In this document: positions 36,124 through 46,682 of the stretch, in pieces
How the letters are laid out: each line of letters starts with the position of its first letter
Numbering within the stretch: the stretch's first letter is position 1
Source of the DNA: a bacterium
GTDB taxonomy: Bacteria; Bacillota_I; Bacilli_A; Mycoplasmatales; Mycoplasmoidaceae
Length of the DNA: 64,000 nucleotides
Assembly (NCBI GenBank): GCA_017448105.1
Contig: JAFSMC010000001.1
Location: 186,001 to 250,000, forward strand
Reading direction: 5' to 3'
Made by a program: the position numbers and the translations under genes
The notes under the pieces: generated by a model
Databases searched by the model: none
What the model was told of the DNA's origin: nothing
The model's input: the letters and a program-made list of their open reading frames with translations, nothing else

Positions 36124-37407
36124 CTATTTTTGTTGTTTACTCTTAGTAATATAACCAACTAAATTGTCAATTTTAACTTTTTCTTGTTTTAAAGTTTTTT
36201 GATTTTTTACAAGAACACAACTTTCATGAATTTCTTTTTTACCAATAATAATGACAAATTGTGCATTAACTTTTTCAGCATATTTAAAATGTTTAGTAAT
36301 TTTGTTAATACCAAAATTACATAGAACTGAAAGACCGCTGTAACGCAACATTTTTGCTAAGATTTGTGCAGTCAAATCAATCTCTTCATTTAAACTAGCA
36401 ATAACACAATCAACTTTGATATATTGTTTTTTGGCATCAAGAAGAATTTTATTATTTTTAAGAGCAACAGCCATACGGTCAAGACCAATCGCAAATCCTA
36501 CACAATCAACATTTGGTCCCCCAAGTTCTTTGATTAAATTGTTATATCTACCGCCACCAATAATAGTTGGCTGTCCTTTTAAAGATTCTTGAGTTGAAAT
36601 AAATTCAAAGACTAGGTTCGTGTAGTAATCAAGACCTCTAACAAGAGTCTCATCAACAACATATTTAATTTTTTGTGCATCCAAAGCATCAGTTATTTTT
36701 TTGAAATAAACAATTTCTTCTTTTGAGGCAAATTCAACTACTTTAGGTGCTTCTTTTACAAATGATTTTTGGCCATCAACTTTATCATCTAAAATTCGCA
36801 ATGGATTAGTTGTTAATCTTCTAACACTATCTTCTGATAACTGTGATTTATATTTAGTAAAATATTTTTTTAGAGCAGTAATTCATTTACCTCTTGTTTG
36901 AATTGAACAAATGTTATTAATATGCAATTCATAATCTTCATATTTAAATGCATTTAAGAATGATTGAGCAAGAATGATCATTTCCACATCATCTAAATAT
37001 GATCCAGATCCAATACATTCAACACCGAATTGGTGAAATTGTCTCAATCTTCCACTTTGTGGGCGTTCATAACGGAACATTGGACCAATGTAAAAACATT
37101 TAATGGGTAAAGCCATTTTATTAAGTAGTTTATTTTCTACAATACTACGGCAAACCGAAGCGGTCATTTCAGGACGCAAAGCAATTTCACGGTTGCTTTT
37201 ATCACAAAAATTGTAAAGCTCTTTATTAACGACATCTGATGCTTCTCCAGAAGAACGTTTAAATAATTCTATATGTTCAAAGATAGGGGTTTGCACTTCA
37301 TAATATCCATTTAAACTAGCAAGCATTTTTGCTACATTAGCAAAAATATCAAGGGTTGGATCAAGTTCAAAAAAATAGTCTTGTGTGCCACGCGGTTTAG
37401 AAATCAT
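36124..37407 (-). CDS. hisS: Histidyl-tRNA synthetase
   Basis: The 427-residue class II enzyme shows PRGTQDYF at the start, LRPEMTASVCR (motif 2 region), FRYERPQSGRLRQFHQFGVE, the His-specific LVRGLDYYTNLVFE and motif 3 GFAIGLDRM, followed by an anticodon-binding domain. It opens a minus-strand run of eight closely packed genes. A GGGGA ribosome site lies 9 bases before the ATG. Confidence 0.97.
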
Positions 37408-37471
37408 AAATGTTTTTCCCCATATTTATGTAAAATAAATAATAGTTATATATTACAACCAATATATTTAT

Positions 37472-40237
37472 ATGAAAAGTATAAGAAAAATTGCTAATAA
37501 TTCAAAAAAACCTAGATACAACAAGAATTTCTCTTTTCAATCTATTGCTCGTCTTGTTTTAGGTATTTTATTAGTTATAGGTGTTTTTTTAGGAATTGGT
37601 TTGAGTATTCCAAAAATTACATCTAATTATGAAAAACGTGGTGATTTTACTCATTCTTATAACTTTAAATTCAAACTTGATGCTGATAATGTGTCTGTTG
37701 AAGAAAGATTACCAAAAGTAAAATCTACAGCTGATTCATTATCAAATTATTTAAAACAACATGGACTTGCACACTATGACACATGATATGAATGTAATGA
37801 TAAAGATGCTTTTGTGTCAGTTAATATTCCAAATGTCTTAATAGATTCAAAATTAGTTAGTGAAGAGGGTATTAAAGTTGATTGTGATCCATTTATTAAT
37901 TTCTTTACTAATGTTGTTAATCCAGATAAAACATTAATTTATAAGTGATGAGGCATTAACCAAACTCATAATGAAAATGCTTATTCTGTGTTAAACTTTA
38001 AAGATGCTTTTGAAGTTTATGGTGCAGATACTAAAACCACAACTAACACTGATGGACGAAGTGGTATTTTATGAAGAATCTCAAAAACTTACTGAACTCT
38101 TTTACAAAATATTTATATTGACTTCTACCGTTTTACTAAATTCCAAGAAGATGAAAAAAACAAAGATAAAATCAAAGAAGAGAACAAACCATTACTTTAT
38201 ATCGTAAATGACCTTAATGGTTTTTTTAACAAAATTAATTATCACTTAATGCGTTATAGTTGACAAAATGATGGTGAGGATGGTGCTGCCAAAGAATATA
38301 AACGTGTTTACAATGATAAAAATGAATATCACAACTTTGCTAAGGAAATTTTTGATGAATACAATCTTCTAAAACCTAACCCTGAAATAAATTGTTTAAG
38401 AAATGCTTCTTGTTTTGTTGTGTCAAAAGATGGCAAGAAACAGTCTTATGACAATGATAAATTTATCAATGGTGACTTATTCAATCTTATTGATATGTAT
38501 AAATATGACAAGTATAAATGACTGCATCAATATATTGAGCATGTTTATGATGCTGCAACTTATGAAGAATTCTTTCCTAAAAAAATAACTAACATTTATG
38601 AAAACAAAGTTACTTTAGAAGATAGTGGCGAAATCTTAGTATCTAATGATTCTTATATTGAAGAAGATACACTATCACCATATCTTAATATTAACTATGT
38701 TTGATATGGAGGCAATACTTTAGAACAAAGTCAAAAATACTTGGACAATTATAAAAACTATAGTTGAGAATTTCCACAAAAGATGTTCTACTATGACAAT
38801 AATTCCGGCAGACCAACCATGAAAGATTACTATGATATTATTAACAATACGAAACAACAGCCAATTTTTTCAACTAGCAGTTTGTTTCAAACAAACAATG
38901 TTGAAGCTGTTTTAGTGGTTGGCTTAGCAATCTTTTGTGTTGCTATCCTAGCAGCTTTATTATGTTTATATAAATTGTTTGGTTTGCTTGGTTGATTATG
39001 TGTTATGCTCTGTCTTTCAATGACTTCTTTAGTACTATTAACATTTGTTGGAATTGCTTTCTCATTAAGTTTCTTAATTGGTTTATATTGTTTAGTATTG
39101 GTTGGTTCCTTATTAGTTACTGGAATTGCCGAAAGACTAAAACGCCAAGCAAAAAATGGTTATGAATTAGGTTTATACGTAACTAAAGGATTCACCAAGA
39201 GTTTGCCACAAGCTATTGATGTAAGTTTTGTTACCTTAGTTTTTGGTATTCTGTTCACATATGCATCAACCAATAACTTAATACCTTTTGGTACGGTTTT
39301 AATCTTAGGAAGTTTATTTATCTTCTTTGGTTGCTACTGTTTGAATTTCTTAATTAATTTTATATTGTTTAGTAATAACTCAATGTCAAAAATATGAAAA
39401 TGGGTTTTCAAATCATCATTTGAGATATCTAAAAATGAAAAGAACATTTTTGGTGATGGCAACTTTTATTTTGATTTCTATTGTAAAAAAGCTAATCAAA
39501 TACATTTGCAAATATTCTCAAAAAAAGCTTTTATCGGTTTGGGATGTATGGTTTTAATTCTAATTGCTGGTTGAATATTATTTGGAATGTTTGGTCTTTT
39601 CTCACCAACCTTATTTACTCAAAATAATATTGCAAGTAAAACTAACTTTGATATTACATTAACATCGTGGATTGTTACAGCTATTGCCAGTCTAATAATT
39701 AGTTTCTTTTTAGGGTTAAGACACAACTGAACATCTGCTTTACCAGCTCTTGCTGCTAATTTAATAGTTTTATTACTATTTGTTGCAATAAACTCAATTT
39801 TCTTTATTAAATTTAATGAAGTCTCTATCTTTGGTTTGATTATTACTATGTTTATTTCTAATGCAATTATTGCTAGCCATGTTGGCTTTGTTAACTCTGC
39901 ATGAAAACGCCAAGGTGCTTACAGCTCATTTGAATTTAAACATCTTATGAATGTAACAATTAAAAACAGTTTCTGATTCTGAATGGTCAGTGTCATAAGT
40001 GTTACTTGTTTTGCAATTGCATATGCTGTTTCATGCCCAAACCAAACATGACAATTATCAGTCGTTACCATTCTTGGTCTAATTATTGTTATTGGTGTTG
40101 TTCCATGAGCAATTAGCTACTTACTATACTGATGTTTGCTATGAAGAAACGTTTGAATTGGTTCTAGAGAAAAGAAACAAAAAATTAATTATGATATTAT
40201 TGACGAGCAAGAAATTAAAGGAATAAATTCTAAATAA
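37472..40237 (+). CDS. secDF: SecDF-like protein translocase subunit
   Basis: The 921-residue membrane protein has one N-terminal segment (about 27-50), a large polar region of about 400 residues (outside), then two groups of five to six segments separated by a basic cytoplasmic stretch. The first group contains VEAVLVVGLAIFCVAILAAL and ERLKRQAKNG, which align with the SecD core before its ERI(K/R)EE motif; the second group resembles SecF. SecDF uses ion motive force to pull secreted proteins across. Here the Asp of SecD's VDANV motif and the charged residues of SecF's NDTVVVFDRIRE are not recognisable. A related mollicute RND-like membrane protein is the alternative. Confidence 0.65.
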
Positions 40238-40239
40238 TC

Positions 40240-40779
40240 ATGAAAACAAACAAAAATATTAAAGCTATTGCAAAAAGCATCAAAGATGTTAATAATTTCC
40301 CAAGATTAGGAATTGTTTTCAAGGATGTTACACCTTTATTGAAGAATCCAAAAAAATTTGATCTATGTATTAATGAAATGGTCAAACTTTTAAAAAATAA
40401 AAAATATGATATCGTTGCAGGCATGGAATCACGTGGTTTTTGATTTGCCGTTCCTATTGCACAAAAACTAGGATTAGGCTTTGTTCCAATTAGAAAAAAA
40501 AATAAACTACCACGTAAAGTTATTAGTACTACTTATGAACTTGAATATGGTTTTGATACATTATGTGTCCATAAAGATGACATAAAAAAACACCAAAATG
40601 TTTTAGTTGTTGATGATGTTATTGCAACTGGTGGAACAATTATTGCTGTTAAGAAAATGTTTGATAAACTTGGTGCTAATTTTAAAGATTGCTTAGTCCT
40701 TGCTGAGCTAAAATCAATGAATGGTAAAGAAAAAGTTAAAAAAGTTGGTGTTAACTTACTTTCATTAATAAAAATGTAA
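40240..40779 (+). CDS. apt: Adenine phosphoribosyltransferase
   Basis: The 179-residue enzyme salvages adenine to AMP using PRPP. It has FPRLGIVFKDVTPLL, AGMESRGFWFAVPIA (TGA Trp) and the PRPP loop VLVVDDVIATGGT. It follows secDF after 2 bases and is convergent with the deoxynucleoside kinase. Dependence on purine salvage is normal for Mollicutes. Confidence 0.96.
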
Positions 40780-40783
40780 ATTT

Positions 40784-41512
40784 TTATTTAATAATTTTTA
40801 ATTCAATTAATTTTTGTTGAATAAGTTTGATTTCTTCATCAACTGATTGCTTTGCATCAATAACAATATAAGGAATAAAGTATGTGTCACAAATATTTTT
40901 TAAATATTCAACATAACATTCATTTAACATATGAAAATAAGTTTTATTTCGTTCAAAATTTTTAATTTCTATTTCTCTATTACGTTTAAACAAACGCTCT
41001 TTGAATGTTTCTCAATCTAAAGATAAGATTACATGTAGTTTTGGCACGCCAACTACATATAAAAGTTCATTAATTTTATCACGTCATAATTTTTCATAGT
41101 ATTCAAATACATTTGGTTGATCAAGCATGTTAAAGAAAGCAAATAGTCTATCTTCGAAGATACTACGGTCAAAAACTTTTACTTGATCAATATTGCTTTT
41201 TAGACCATCACGATAACATGAAAAACGATATAGTAAGAATTGAAGTTGGCAAACACTAGGAGCGACTTCCACTCTTTGATACATACGATCTAACAAAATA
41301 TACATTAAGTTGTTCTTATCATTGGGAAGCTCATAATAAGGAATAAAGTTAAATTGTTTTGCTAAACGTTCAACAATAGTACTTTTACCACACGATACCA
41401 TTCCTCCAATAACAATACAATTACCTTCTAGTGGACGACGGATTTCGTGAAGTAAACACTTCTTCTTAAATCGATCTTTAAAATCTTTTTGATTTGAATT
41501 GAAGTCTGACAT
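40784..41512 (-). CDS. Deoxynucleoside kinase (dAdo/dGuo type)
   Basis: The 242-residue kinase has the P-loop GGMVSCGKST, the FDRSIFEDRLFA motif (ERS/DRS) and a lid with two Arg (ERLFKRNREIE), placing it in the bacterial deoxyadenosine/deoxyguanosine kinase family. It phosphorylates scavenged deoxynucleosides to dNMPs. With tdk it gives a salvage route to DNA precursors parallel to the anaerobic reductase. It follows ispD after 13 bases. Confidence 0.88.
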
Positions 41513-41525
41513 ATGTTTATTATGG

Positions 41526-42179
41526 TTATTTTTTAAAAAAATATTTTATTTTTTTAAAATCATCTCCATAAGTTATTTTTAAATTCCAAATATCACTGCG
41601 AATTATGTTATTTTTAGTAGGTCTCAGATTTAAAAATGATAATAAATCTGAACCATTTTTGTTCTTAGGACACCGTTTATATAAACCATATAAAACAAAT
41701 TGTGGTGTTTGTAAACAAAGCAGCTTATCACGATTAATTCATTGATATTTTTGAATATTTTGAATAAAAACAGTATCAGTTGGTTTGTAAGCTAGTGAAC
41801 CAAATGATACTTTCTTTGAAATTAATTTAATCATGGAATTGATTTGTCTGTCAGTTGTGCATATTCTAGCTGCATCATGACAAATGATGTAATCATTTGT
41901 TTTAAGTTTACCAAAAGCCTTTAATCCAAGCAAGAAAGAATCATTCCGTGTTTTACCACCAATACATTTAATTAATTTCTTATGTTTAAAATCAAAAGAT
42001 ATTTTTTTATTAGATGGCAAAACTAAAACTACTTTAGCAATTTGCGAGCACTTTAAAAATAATTCACAAGCATATTGGTAAACTGGTTTTTTATCAATTT
42101 TAAGTAATAATTTGGGAGTATTTTGTTTGTAATTAAACCTTTGACTAGAACCAGCAGCTAAAATAATTGCATAAATCAT
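41526..42179 (-). CDS. ispD: Probable IspD cytidylyltransferase
   Basis: The 217-residue nucleotidyltransferase starts IYAIILAAGSSQRF, has PKLLLKIDKKPVYQYACELF, GGKTRNDSFLLGL and the IspD-type ICHDAARICTTDR. It would make CDP-methylerythritol from MEP in isoprenoid synthesis. The PKQ motif is PKL and HDAARP is HDAARI, so a related cytidylyltransferase (TarI-type) is the alternative; ispE at 55270 favours IspD. TGA encodes Trp in the C-terminal part. Its ATG lies six bases after a TATAAT. Confidence 0.75.
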
Positions 42180-42185
42180 GGCTAA

Positions 42186-42191
42186 ATTATA
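42186..42191 (-). promoter_or_regulatory. -10 element six bases before ispD
   Basis: A perfect TATAAT on the minus strand ends six bases before the ispD ATG (42179). Transcription would start at the start codon, as at rpe, so a leaderless mRNA is predicted. Confidence 0.55.
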
Positions 42192-42215
42192 AAAGAAATT
42201 AATAGAATTAATTTT

Positions 42216-42224
42216 TGTTATAAT
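42216..42224 (+). promoter_or_regulatory. Extended -10 promoter of rplK-rplA
   Basis: TGTTATAAT (TGn plus perfect -10) lies 96 bases upstream of the rplK GTG. It faces away from the ispD promoter in the 141-base spacer. Confidence 0.6.
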
Positions 42225-42255
42225 GAGTGAGCATAATTCTTTTATGCAAAGTTTA

Positions 42256-42290
42256 GCGTGTGGGAGAAATTTTTAAAATTCGTACCACGT
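42256..42290 (+). promoter_or_regulatory. Candidate L1-binding leader of rplK-rplA
   Basis: The 5' leader has GCGTGTGGGAG and, 18 bases later, TACCACG, whose GTGG/CCAC arms pair around an A/T-rich middle. Leaders of rplK-rplA operons carry a mimic of the L1 site of 23S rRNA with a GGGAG side and act in L1 autoregulation. The match is by eye. Confidence 0.5.
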
Positions 42291-42320
42291 AGAGAACGAC
42301 CAAATTAGGAGGTGTTGCTT

Positions 42321-42776
42321 GTGGCTAAAGAGAAAAAAATAACTAGGATTGCTATTGTCCATTTAATTGGTGGGCAAGCTAAGCCAGGTACTACATTAGC
42401 ATCATATGGTATCAATATGGCTGAATTTACTAGACAATTTAATGATCAAACAAAAGATCGTATGGGCGAAGTTGTTCCAGTACAAATTACAGCTTTTAAT
42501 GATAAGAGTTTTACTTTTATCATTAAAACTACTCCTGCTTCAGTTATGCTAAAGAAAGCAGCAAAAATTGAAAAGGGTGGCAAAAACCAACTTACTGACA
42601 AAGTAGGTAAAATTAGTAGAGAAGAAGCATTAAAAATTGCTAAATATAAAATGCCTGATTTATCAGTTTATGATGAAGAAGCTGCTTTAAGAGCAGTTGC
42701 TGGTACTGCTAAACAAATGGGATTAGAAATTGAAGGCGTGGACCCAACTCCGCATAAGAAAAAGGAGGCAAAATAA
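42321..42776 (+). CDS. rplK: Ribosomal protein uL11
   Basis: The 151-residue protein binds the GTPase-associated region of 23S rRNA. It shows [36 protein letters not shown] and the C-terminal [15 protein letters not shown]. The start is GTG 42321, 8 bases after AGGAGG; frames further upstream are open but not conserved. The C-terminus has a short Lys-rich extension past the usual 141 residues. It overlaps rplA by one base. Confidence 0.97.
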   Translation: MAKEKKITRIAIVHLIGGQAKPGTTLASYGINMAEFTRQFNDQTKDRMGEVVPVQITAFNDKSFTFIIKTTPASVMLKKAAKIEKGGKNQLTDKVGKISREEALKIAKYKMPDLSVYDEEAALRAVAGTAKQMGLEIEGVDPTPHKKKEAK

Positions 42777-43450
42777 TGAAAAGATCTAAAAAATATGTTG
42801 CTTCTGTAAAACTTATTGATAAAGGCAAAATCTATAGTACAAATGAAGCTATAGAATTAATCAAGAAAATGGAAACAGCAAAATTTGATGCTTCAATTGA
42901 TATTGCTATCAAACTTAACCTTGATACTACTAAAGCAGATCAACAATTAAGAGGGACAATTGCTTTACCACATTTCTTTGGTAAACCAATCAGGATTTTA
43001 GCAATTGATGATACATTAACTAATGATGATGCTAAAACATTAGGTATTAAGGTTGGCCAAACTGATGTTATTAATGACATTAAGAATGGTTGAATGGAAT
43101 TTGATGTTATCATAACTACTCCAAAATTCATGCCAGCTTTAAGCAGATTAGGAAAAATTTTAGGCCCTAAAGGTTTAATGCCTAACCCAAAATTAGGTAC
43201 AGTGACTACAAATATCAAAAAAACTATTGATGAATTTAAAAAAGGTAAAAACCAATATCGTACAGATACATATGGTAATATCCATATGAAAATTGGTAAA
43301 GTTTCTGCACCAACTAAAGATATTGTTGAAAATATTGAAGCACTTATTTCATTTATTAAATCAAAGCGTCCAAGCACTGTAAAAGGTGATTACATTCAAA
43401 ATATCGCTATCTCAAGTACTATGGGACCAAGTTTAAAATTAGTTAAATAA
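42776..43450 (+). CDS. rplA: Ribosomal protein uL1
   Basis: The 224-residue protein forms the L1 stalk and usually represses the rplK-rplA operon. It has SKKYVASVKLID, DTTKADQQLRGTIALPH, LGPKGLMPNPKLGTVT and the C-terminal GDYIQNIAISSTMGPSLK. TGA at 43091 is Trp. It ends the operon, 177 bases before pth. Confidence 0.97.
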
Positions 43451-43563
43451 TTAAAGTCTTATTGATGAACTTATATTTTGCTAGATAAATTAACAAAAAG
43501 TAAAGAATATTACAATTAATTAGTAAAATTACATTGCTGTCTTTAAAAAGCAAAAATTTTTGA

Positions 43564-43590
43564 TTTTATGTATGCATAGCATACATAAAA
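43564..43590. repeat. 27-bp perfect palindrome before pth-nrd
   Basis: TTTTATGTATGC and GCATACATAAAA are perfect 12-base arms around ATA. It covers the -35 position (about 43572-43577) of the TATAAT at 43595-43600. No U run follows on either strand, so it is more like an operator than a terminator. The 43451-43627 gap otherwise holds only A/T-rich sequence. Confidence 0.6.
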
Positions 43591-43594
43591 AATA

Positions 43595-43600
43595 TATAAT
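43595..43600 (+). promoter_or_regulatory. -10 element for pth-nrdD-nrdG
   Basis: A perfect TATAAT lies 27 bases before the pth ATG and five bases after the palindrome, so any factor bound there would block polymerase. Confidence 0.55.
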
Positions 43601-43627
43601 TAGGTAAATGCTTTTTACTTTTTTATT

Positions 43628-44200
43628 ATGAAATTAATCGTTGGTCTTGGTAATGTCGGAACTTCATACAATAACACTAGACATAATGTTGGTTTTATAG
43701 CTTTGAATGCAGTTTTAAAAAGAATTATTGGCAACAATAATATTATTTGACAAAAAAAGTTTAATGGTGAAGTATTTAGTACTAAAATCAACAATGAAAC
43801 TTTTGTTTTTGCTAAACCTTCAACATATATGAACTTATCTGGCAATTGTGTTGGGCCATTAATGCAATTTTATCAATTAATGCCTCAAGATCTTATTGTT
43901 ATTCAAGATGATTTAGACCAACCACTGGGTAATTTTAAAATTAAAACTACTGGTTCTGATGGTGGACATAATGGTATTAAAGATATTGTTAATAAACTAA
44001 ACATCAATAACTTTGTTAGATTTAAAATTGGCGTAGGTAGACCAACTCTAAAATCTATTGATATTCCCTCTTTTTTAACTGTTGTTAAATTTACAGAAGA
44101 AGAATTAAAAAAAATAAATCCAATAATGAACAAATTATTTGATTTTATTAGCTTACTTAGCCAACAACCACTTGAAACTGCTATAAGCAAAATAAATTAG
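43628..44200 (+). CDS. pth: Peptidyl-tRNA hydrolase
   Basis: The 190-residue enzyme releases tRNA from stalled peptidyl-tRNA. It shows [21 protein letters not shown] (catalytic His), [22 protein letters not shown] (catalytic Asp) and [12 protein letters not shown]. Length is typical. It is the first gene of a plus-strand unit; nrdD follows after 11 bases. Confidence 0.96.
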
Positions 44201-44211
44201 GTAGTAAAAGT

Positions 44212-46167
44212 ATGAAAGCATTGAAAGTTAAAAAAAGAGATGGACGTTATGTCAAATTCAATATCAAGAAAATTGATAATGCTATTTTAGCAGCAGTTAA
44301 AGCTAATAATTTTAAATTAACAAAAAATGATATTAAAAAAATATCAACAAGTGTTGTACAAACAATTGAAAAAGAAAAAACTAAAGAAATAGAGGTTGAA
44401 CACATTCAAGATTTAGTTGTTTTAACTTTATCAAAGTTAAAATATCGTCAACTTGCAAGAAAGTATCAAGCTTATCGTGATGAAAGAACTAAATTGAGAG
44501 AGCAAAAATCACAACTTATGTCTGTGGTTAGTCAAATTGGTGTGGAAACTGATAGAGATAATGCTAACGTTGGTAACAACTTTTCAGCTAAACTGCTACG
44601 TATTGCTTCAGAAGCAAACAAATGACATATTTTATTAAAACTATTGCCTAGAGAAATCGCTTATTACCACGAAAATGGTGATTATTATATTCACGACTTA
44701 GATAGTTACAACTTAACTGTCAATTGTTTGCACTTACCAACCTCAAAATTAATTAAAGAAGGTTTTAATACTGGTTATGGTACTATCTTACCTTGTCAAT
44801 CCATTGAAACAGCTGCTGCAATCTCTTGTATTGCATTACAGGCAAGCCAAAATGATATGTTTGGTGGACAAAGTCACCCAAACTATGACAATGATTTGGC
44901 TGATGTTATCCCATCAACAAGAGCAAAAGTTATTGAATTTATCAAAAAGAGTGGTGGAAACTATAAAAATAGAAAAGTCATTGATGAAATAGTTGAAATA
45001 AAAGTCCGTCACGCAATGCAATCAGTGGTTTACAACTTAAATACTATGCATTCGCGAGCTGGAAGCCAAGTCCCATTTTCTTCAATAAATATTGGATTAC
45101 CAAAAAATAAAGATGCAGCTTTAATTTGTCAATGTTTCTTAGAAGAATATGAAAAAGGTTTGGGACACGGTGAACAGCCCATCTTCCCAAATATTATTTT
45201 TAGAGTTAAAGCAGGTGTAAACAGAGATCTTAGTGATCCTTATCACTACTTATTTAAATTAGCAGCAAGAGTAGCATCAAAAAGAATGAATCCAACATTC
45301 ATGAATATTGATGCTGATTTTAACAAAGAATATTATGATAAAGGTATTCTCCCTGCAACTATGGGTTGTAGAACTTATCTTTTACCAAACGTTAATGGTA
45401 AGCCGGGGGTTGAAGGACGCGGCAACAATGCACCATGTACCATTAACTTAGTAAGATTAGCAATACTTGCTAAAAAAGATGTTGATAAGTTTTTTAATGA
45501 ACTAATCAAAATGTGTGAATTGGCAAAAAACCAATTACTTCACCGATTTAATATTTTAAAAAAACTAAGAGTTAAAGATTTACCATTTGTTGCTGGTCAA
45601 AAACTAATGAAAGGCAGTGAAAACTTAAAACCAACTGATTCAATTGAGCCAATTATGAAAAATGGAACATGAGGAATTGGTTTTATTGGCCTAGCTGAAA
45701 CATTAAAGCTTCTGACTGGTTTTCACCATGGCGAATCTAAAGAAAGCCAAAAACTTGGAATTAAAATTGTCCAAACTATTAAAAATTGTTGTGATAAATA
45801 CAAAAAAGAATACAAACTTAACTTCAGTTGTTATGCAACTCCTGCTGAAGGATTAAGTGGTAAGTTTACTGTTATTGATAAAAAGATGTTTGGCAATATT
45901 CCATGAATTATTTCTAAAGGATTCTACACTAATTCCTTCCATATTCCAGTGGACTATCCTATTTCAATAGCTAAAAAACTTGAACTTGAAGCACCTTACC
46001 ATAAATTATGCAATGGTGGGCACATTTCATATGTTGAATTTGACAATTATCCAACATGTGATGACGTTGTAAAAGTGATTACTTATGCTTACACTAAAAC
46101 AAATATCAATTATGTCGGTATTAACTTTCACATTAGATATTGTTTAGATTGCAATGATAGTAAATAA
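44212..46167 (+). CDS. nrdD: Class III ribonucleotide reductase, large part without glycyl-radical domain
   Basis: The 651-residue protein reduces ribonucleotides anaerobically once a radical reaches its active site. It has an N-terminal ATP-cone (about 1-95, starting VKKRDGRYVKFNIKKID), the ten-stranded barrel with NLTVNCLHLP (Cys172), QVPFSSINIG (286-295) and the finger-loop ATMGCRT (Cys386), and the C-terminal YHKLCNGGHISYVE and YVGINFHIRYC. It stops four residues after the first zinc-ribbon knuckle (Cys644-x-x-Cys647). The second CxxC and the R-x-x-G-Y glycyl-radical loop are missing; both occur in the separate gene at 47913. TGA Trp at several sites. nrdG starts two bases after the stop, so there is no room for a lost tail here. 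Confidence 0.95.
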
Positions 46168-46169
46168 TA

Positions 46170-46682
46170 ATGAAAATAAGATTGGCTGGTATTCTACCAA
46201 ATTCAAATAGTAATGGACCTGGATTAAGAAAAGTTTTCTTTTCACAAGGTTGTTCAAAACATTGTGATGGTTGTTTCAACCAACACACTTGGTCTTTTGA
46301 GGGCGGAAAAATGTGTGATTGCGATAAATTAATTAAAGAAACTATTGACGAAACTTATCTTGCTGGTGTAACTTTTTCTGGTGGTGATCCTTTTGAACAA
46401 CCCGAACCATTTGCCTACATAGCAAAAAAATTTAAAAAACATAAAATCAATATTTGATCATATACAGGTTATACATTAGAAGAAATTCTTGCTTTAGCTA
46501 AGAAAAATAAGTTTATTAATGAACTACTGCATAACATTGATGTTCTTGTTGATGGCAGATTTGACAAAAATCTAACTAATAAAAAAGTTATTTTTCGTGG
46601 TTCTTCTAATCAAAAAATTATTGATGTTCAAAAATCATTAAAAATGAAAAAAATGATTTTATGGGAGGAAAGCAATGAGTAA
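46170..46682 (+). CDS. nrdG: Anaerobic RNR-activating protein (radical SAM)
   Basis: The 170-residue radical SAM activase forms the glycyl radical on class III reductase. The 4Fe-4S motif is GCSKHCDGC (Cys28, Cys32, Cys35), followed by VTFSGGDPFEQP for SAM binding. Length is normal. TGA at 46455 (NIWSYTGYT) is Trp. Its stop overlaps the next gene's start region by 8 bases. Its natural substrate here should be the Gly30 of the small protein encoded at 47913, alone or docked on NrdD (inference). Confidence 0.95.

Noticed and set aside
37408-37471. T-box riboswitch before hisS-aspS
   Set aside because: The spacer is only 64 bases and lacks the TGGnACCGCG-like T-box sequence and specifier stem.
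43564-43590. Palindrome as a classical intrinsic terminator of rplK-rplA
   Set aside because: No run of U follows the stem on either strand, and the arms reach into the promoter of the next operon. A termination role is not excluded but is not supported.
46130-46175. Frameshift or sequencing error as the cause of the short NrdD
   Set aside because: The stop is followed after two bases by an intact nrdG with a proper start, no frame here encodes a glycyl-radical loop, and the missing domain exists as its own gene with a start codon and ribosome-site-like sequence.
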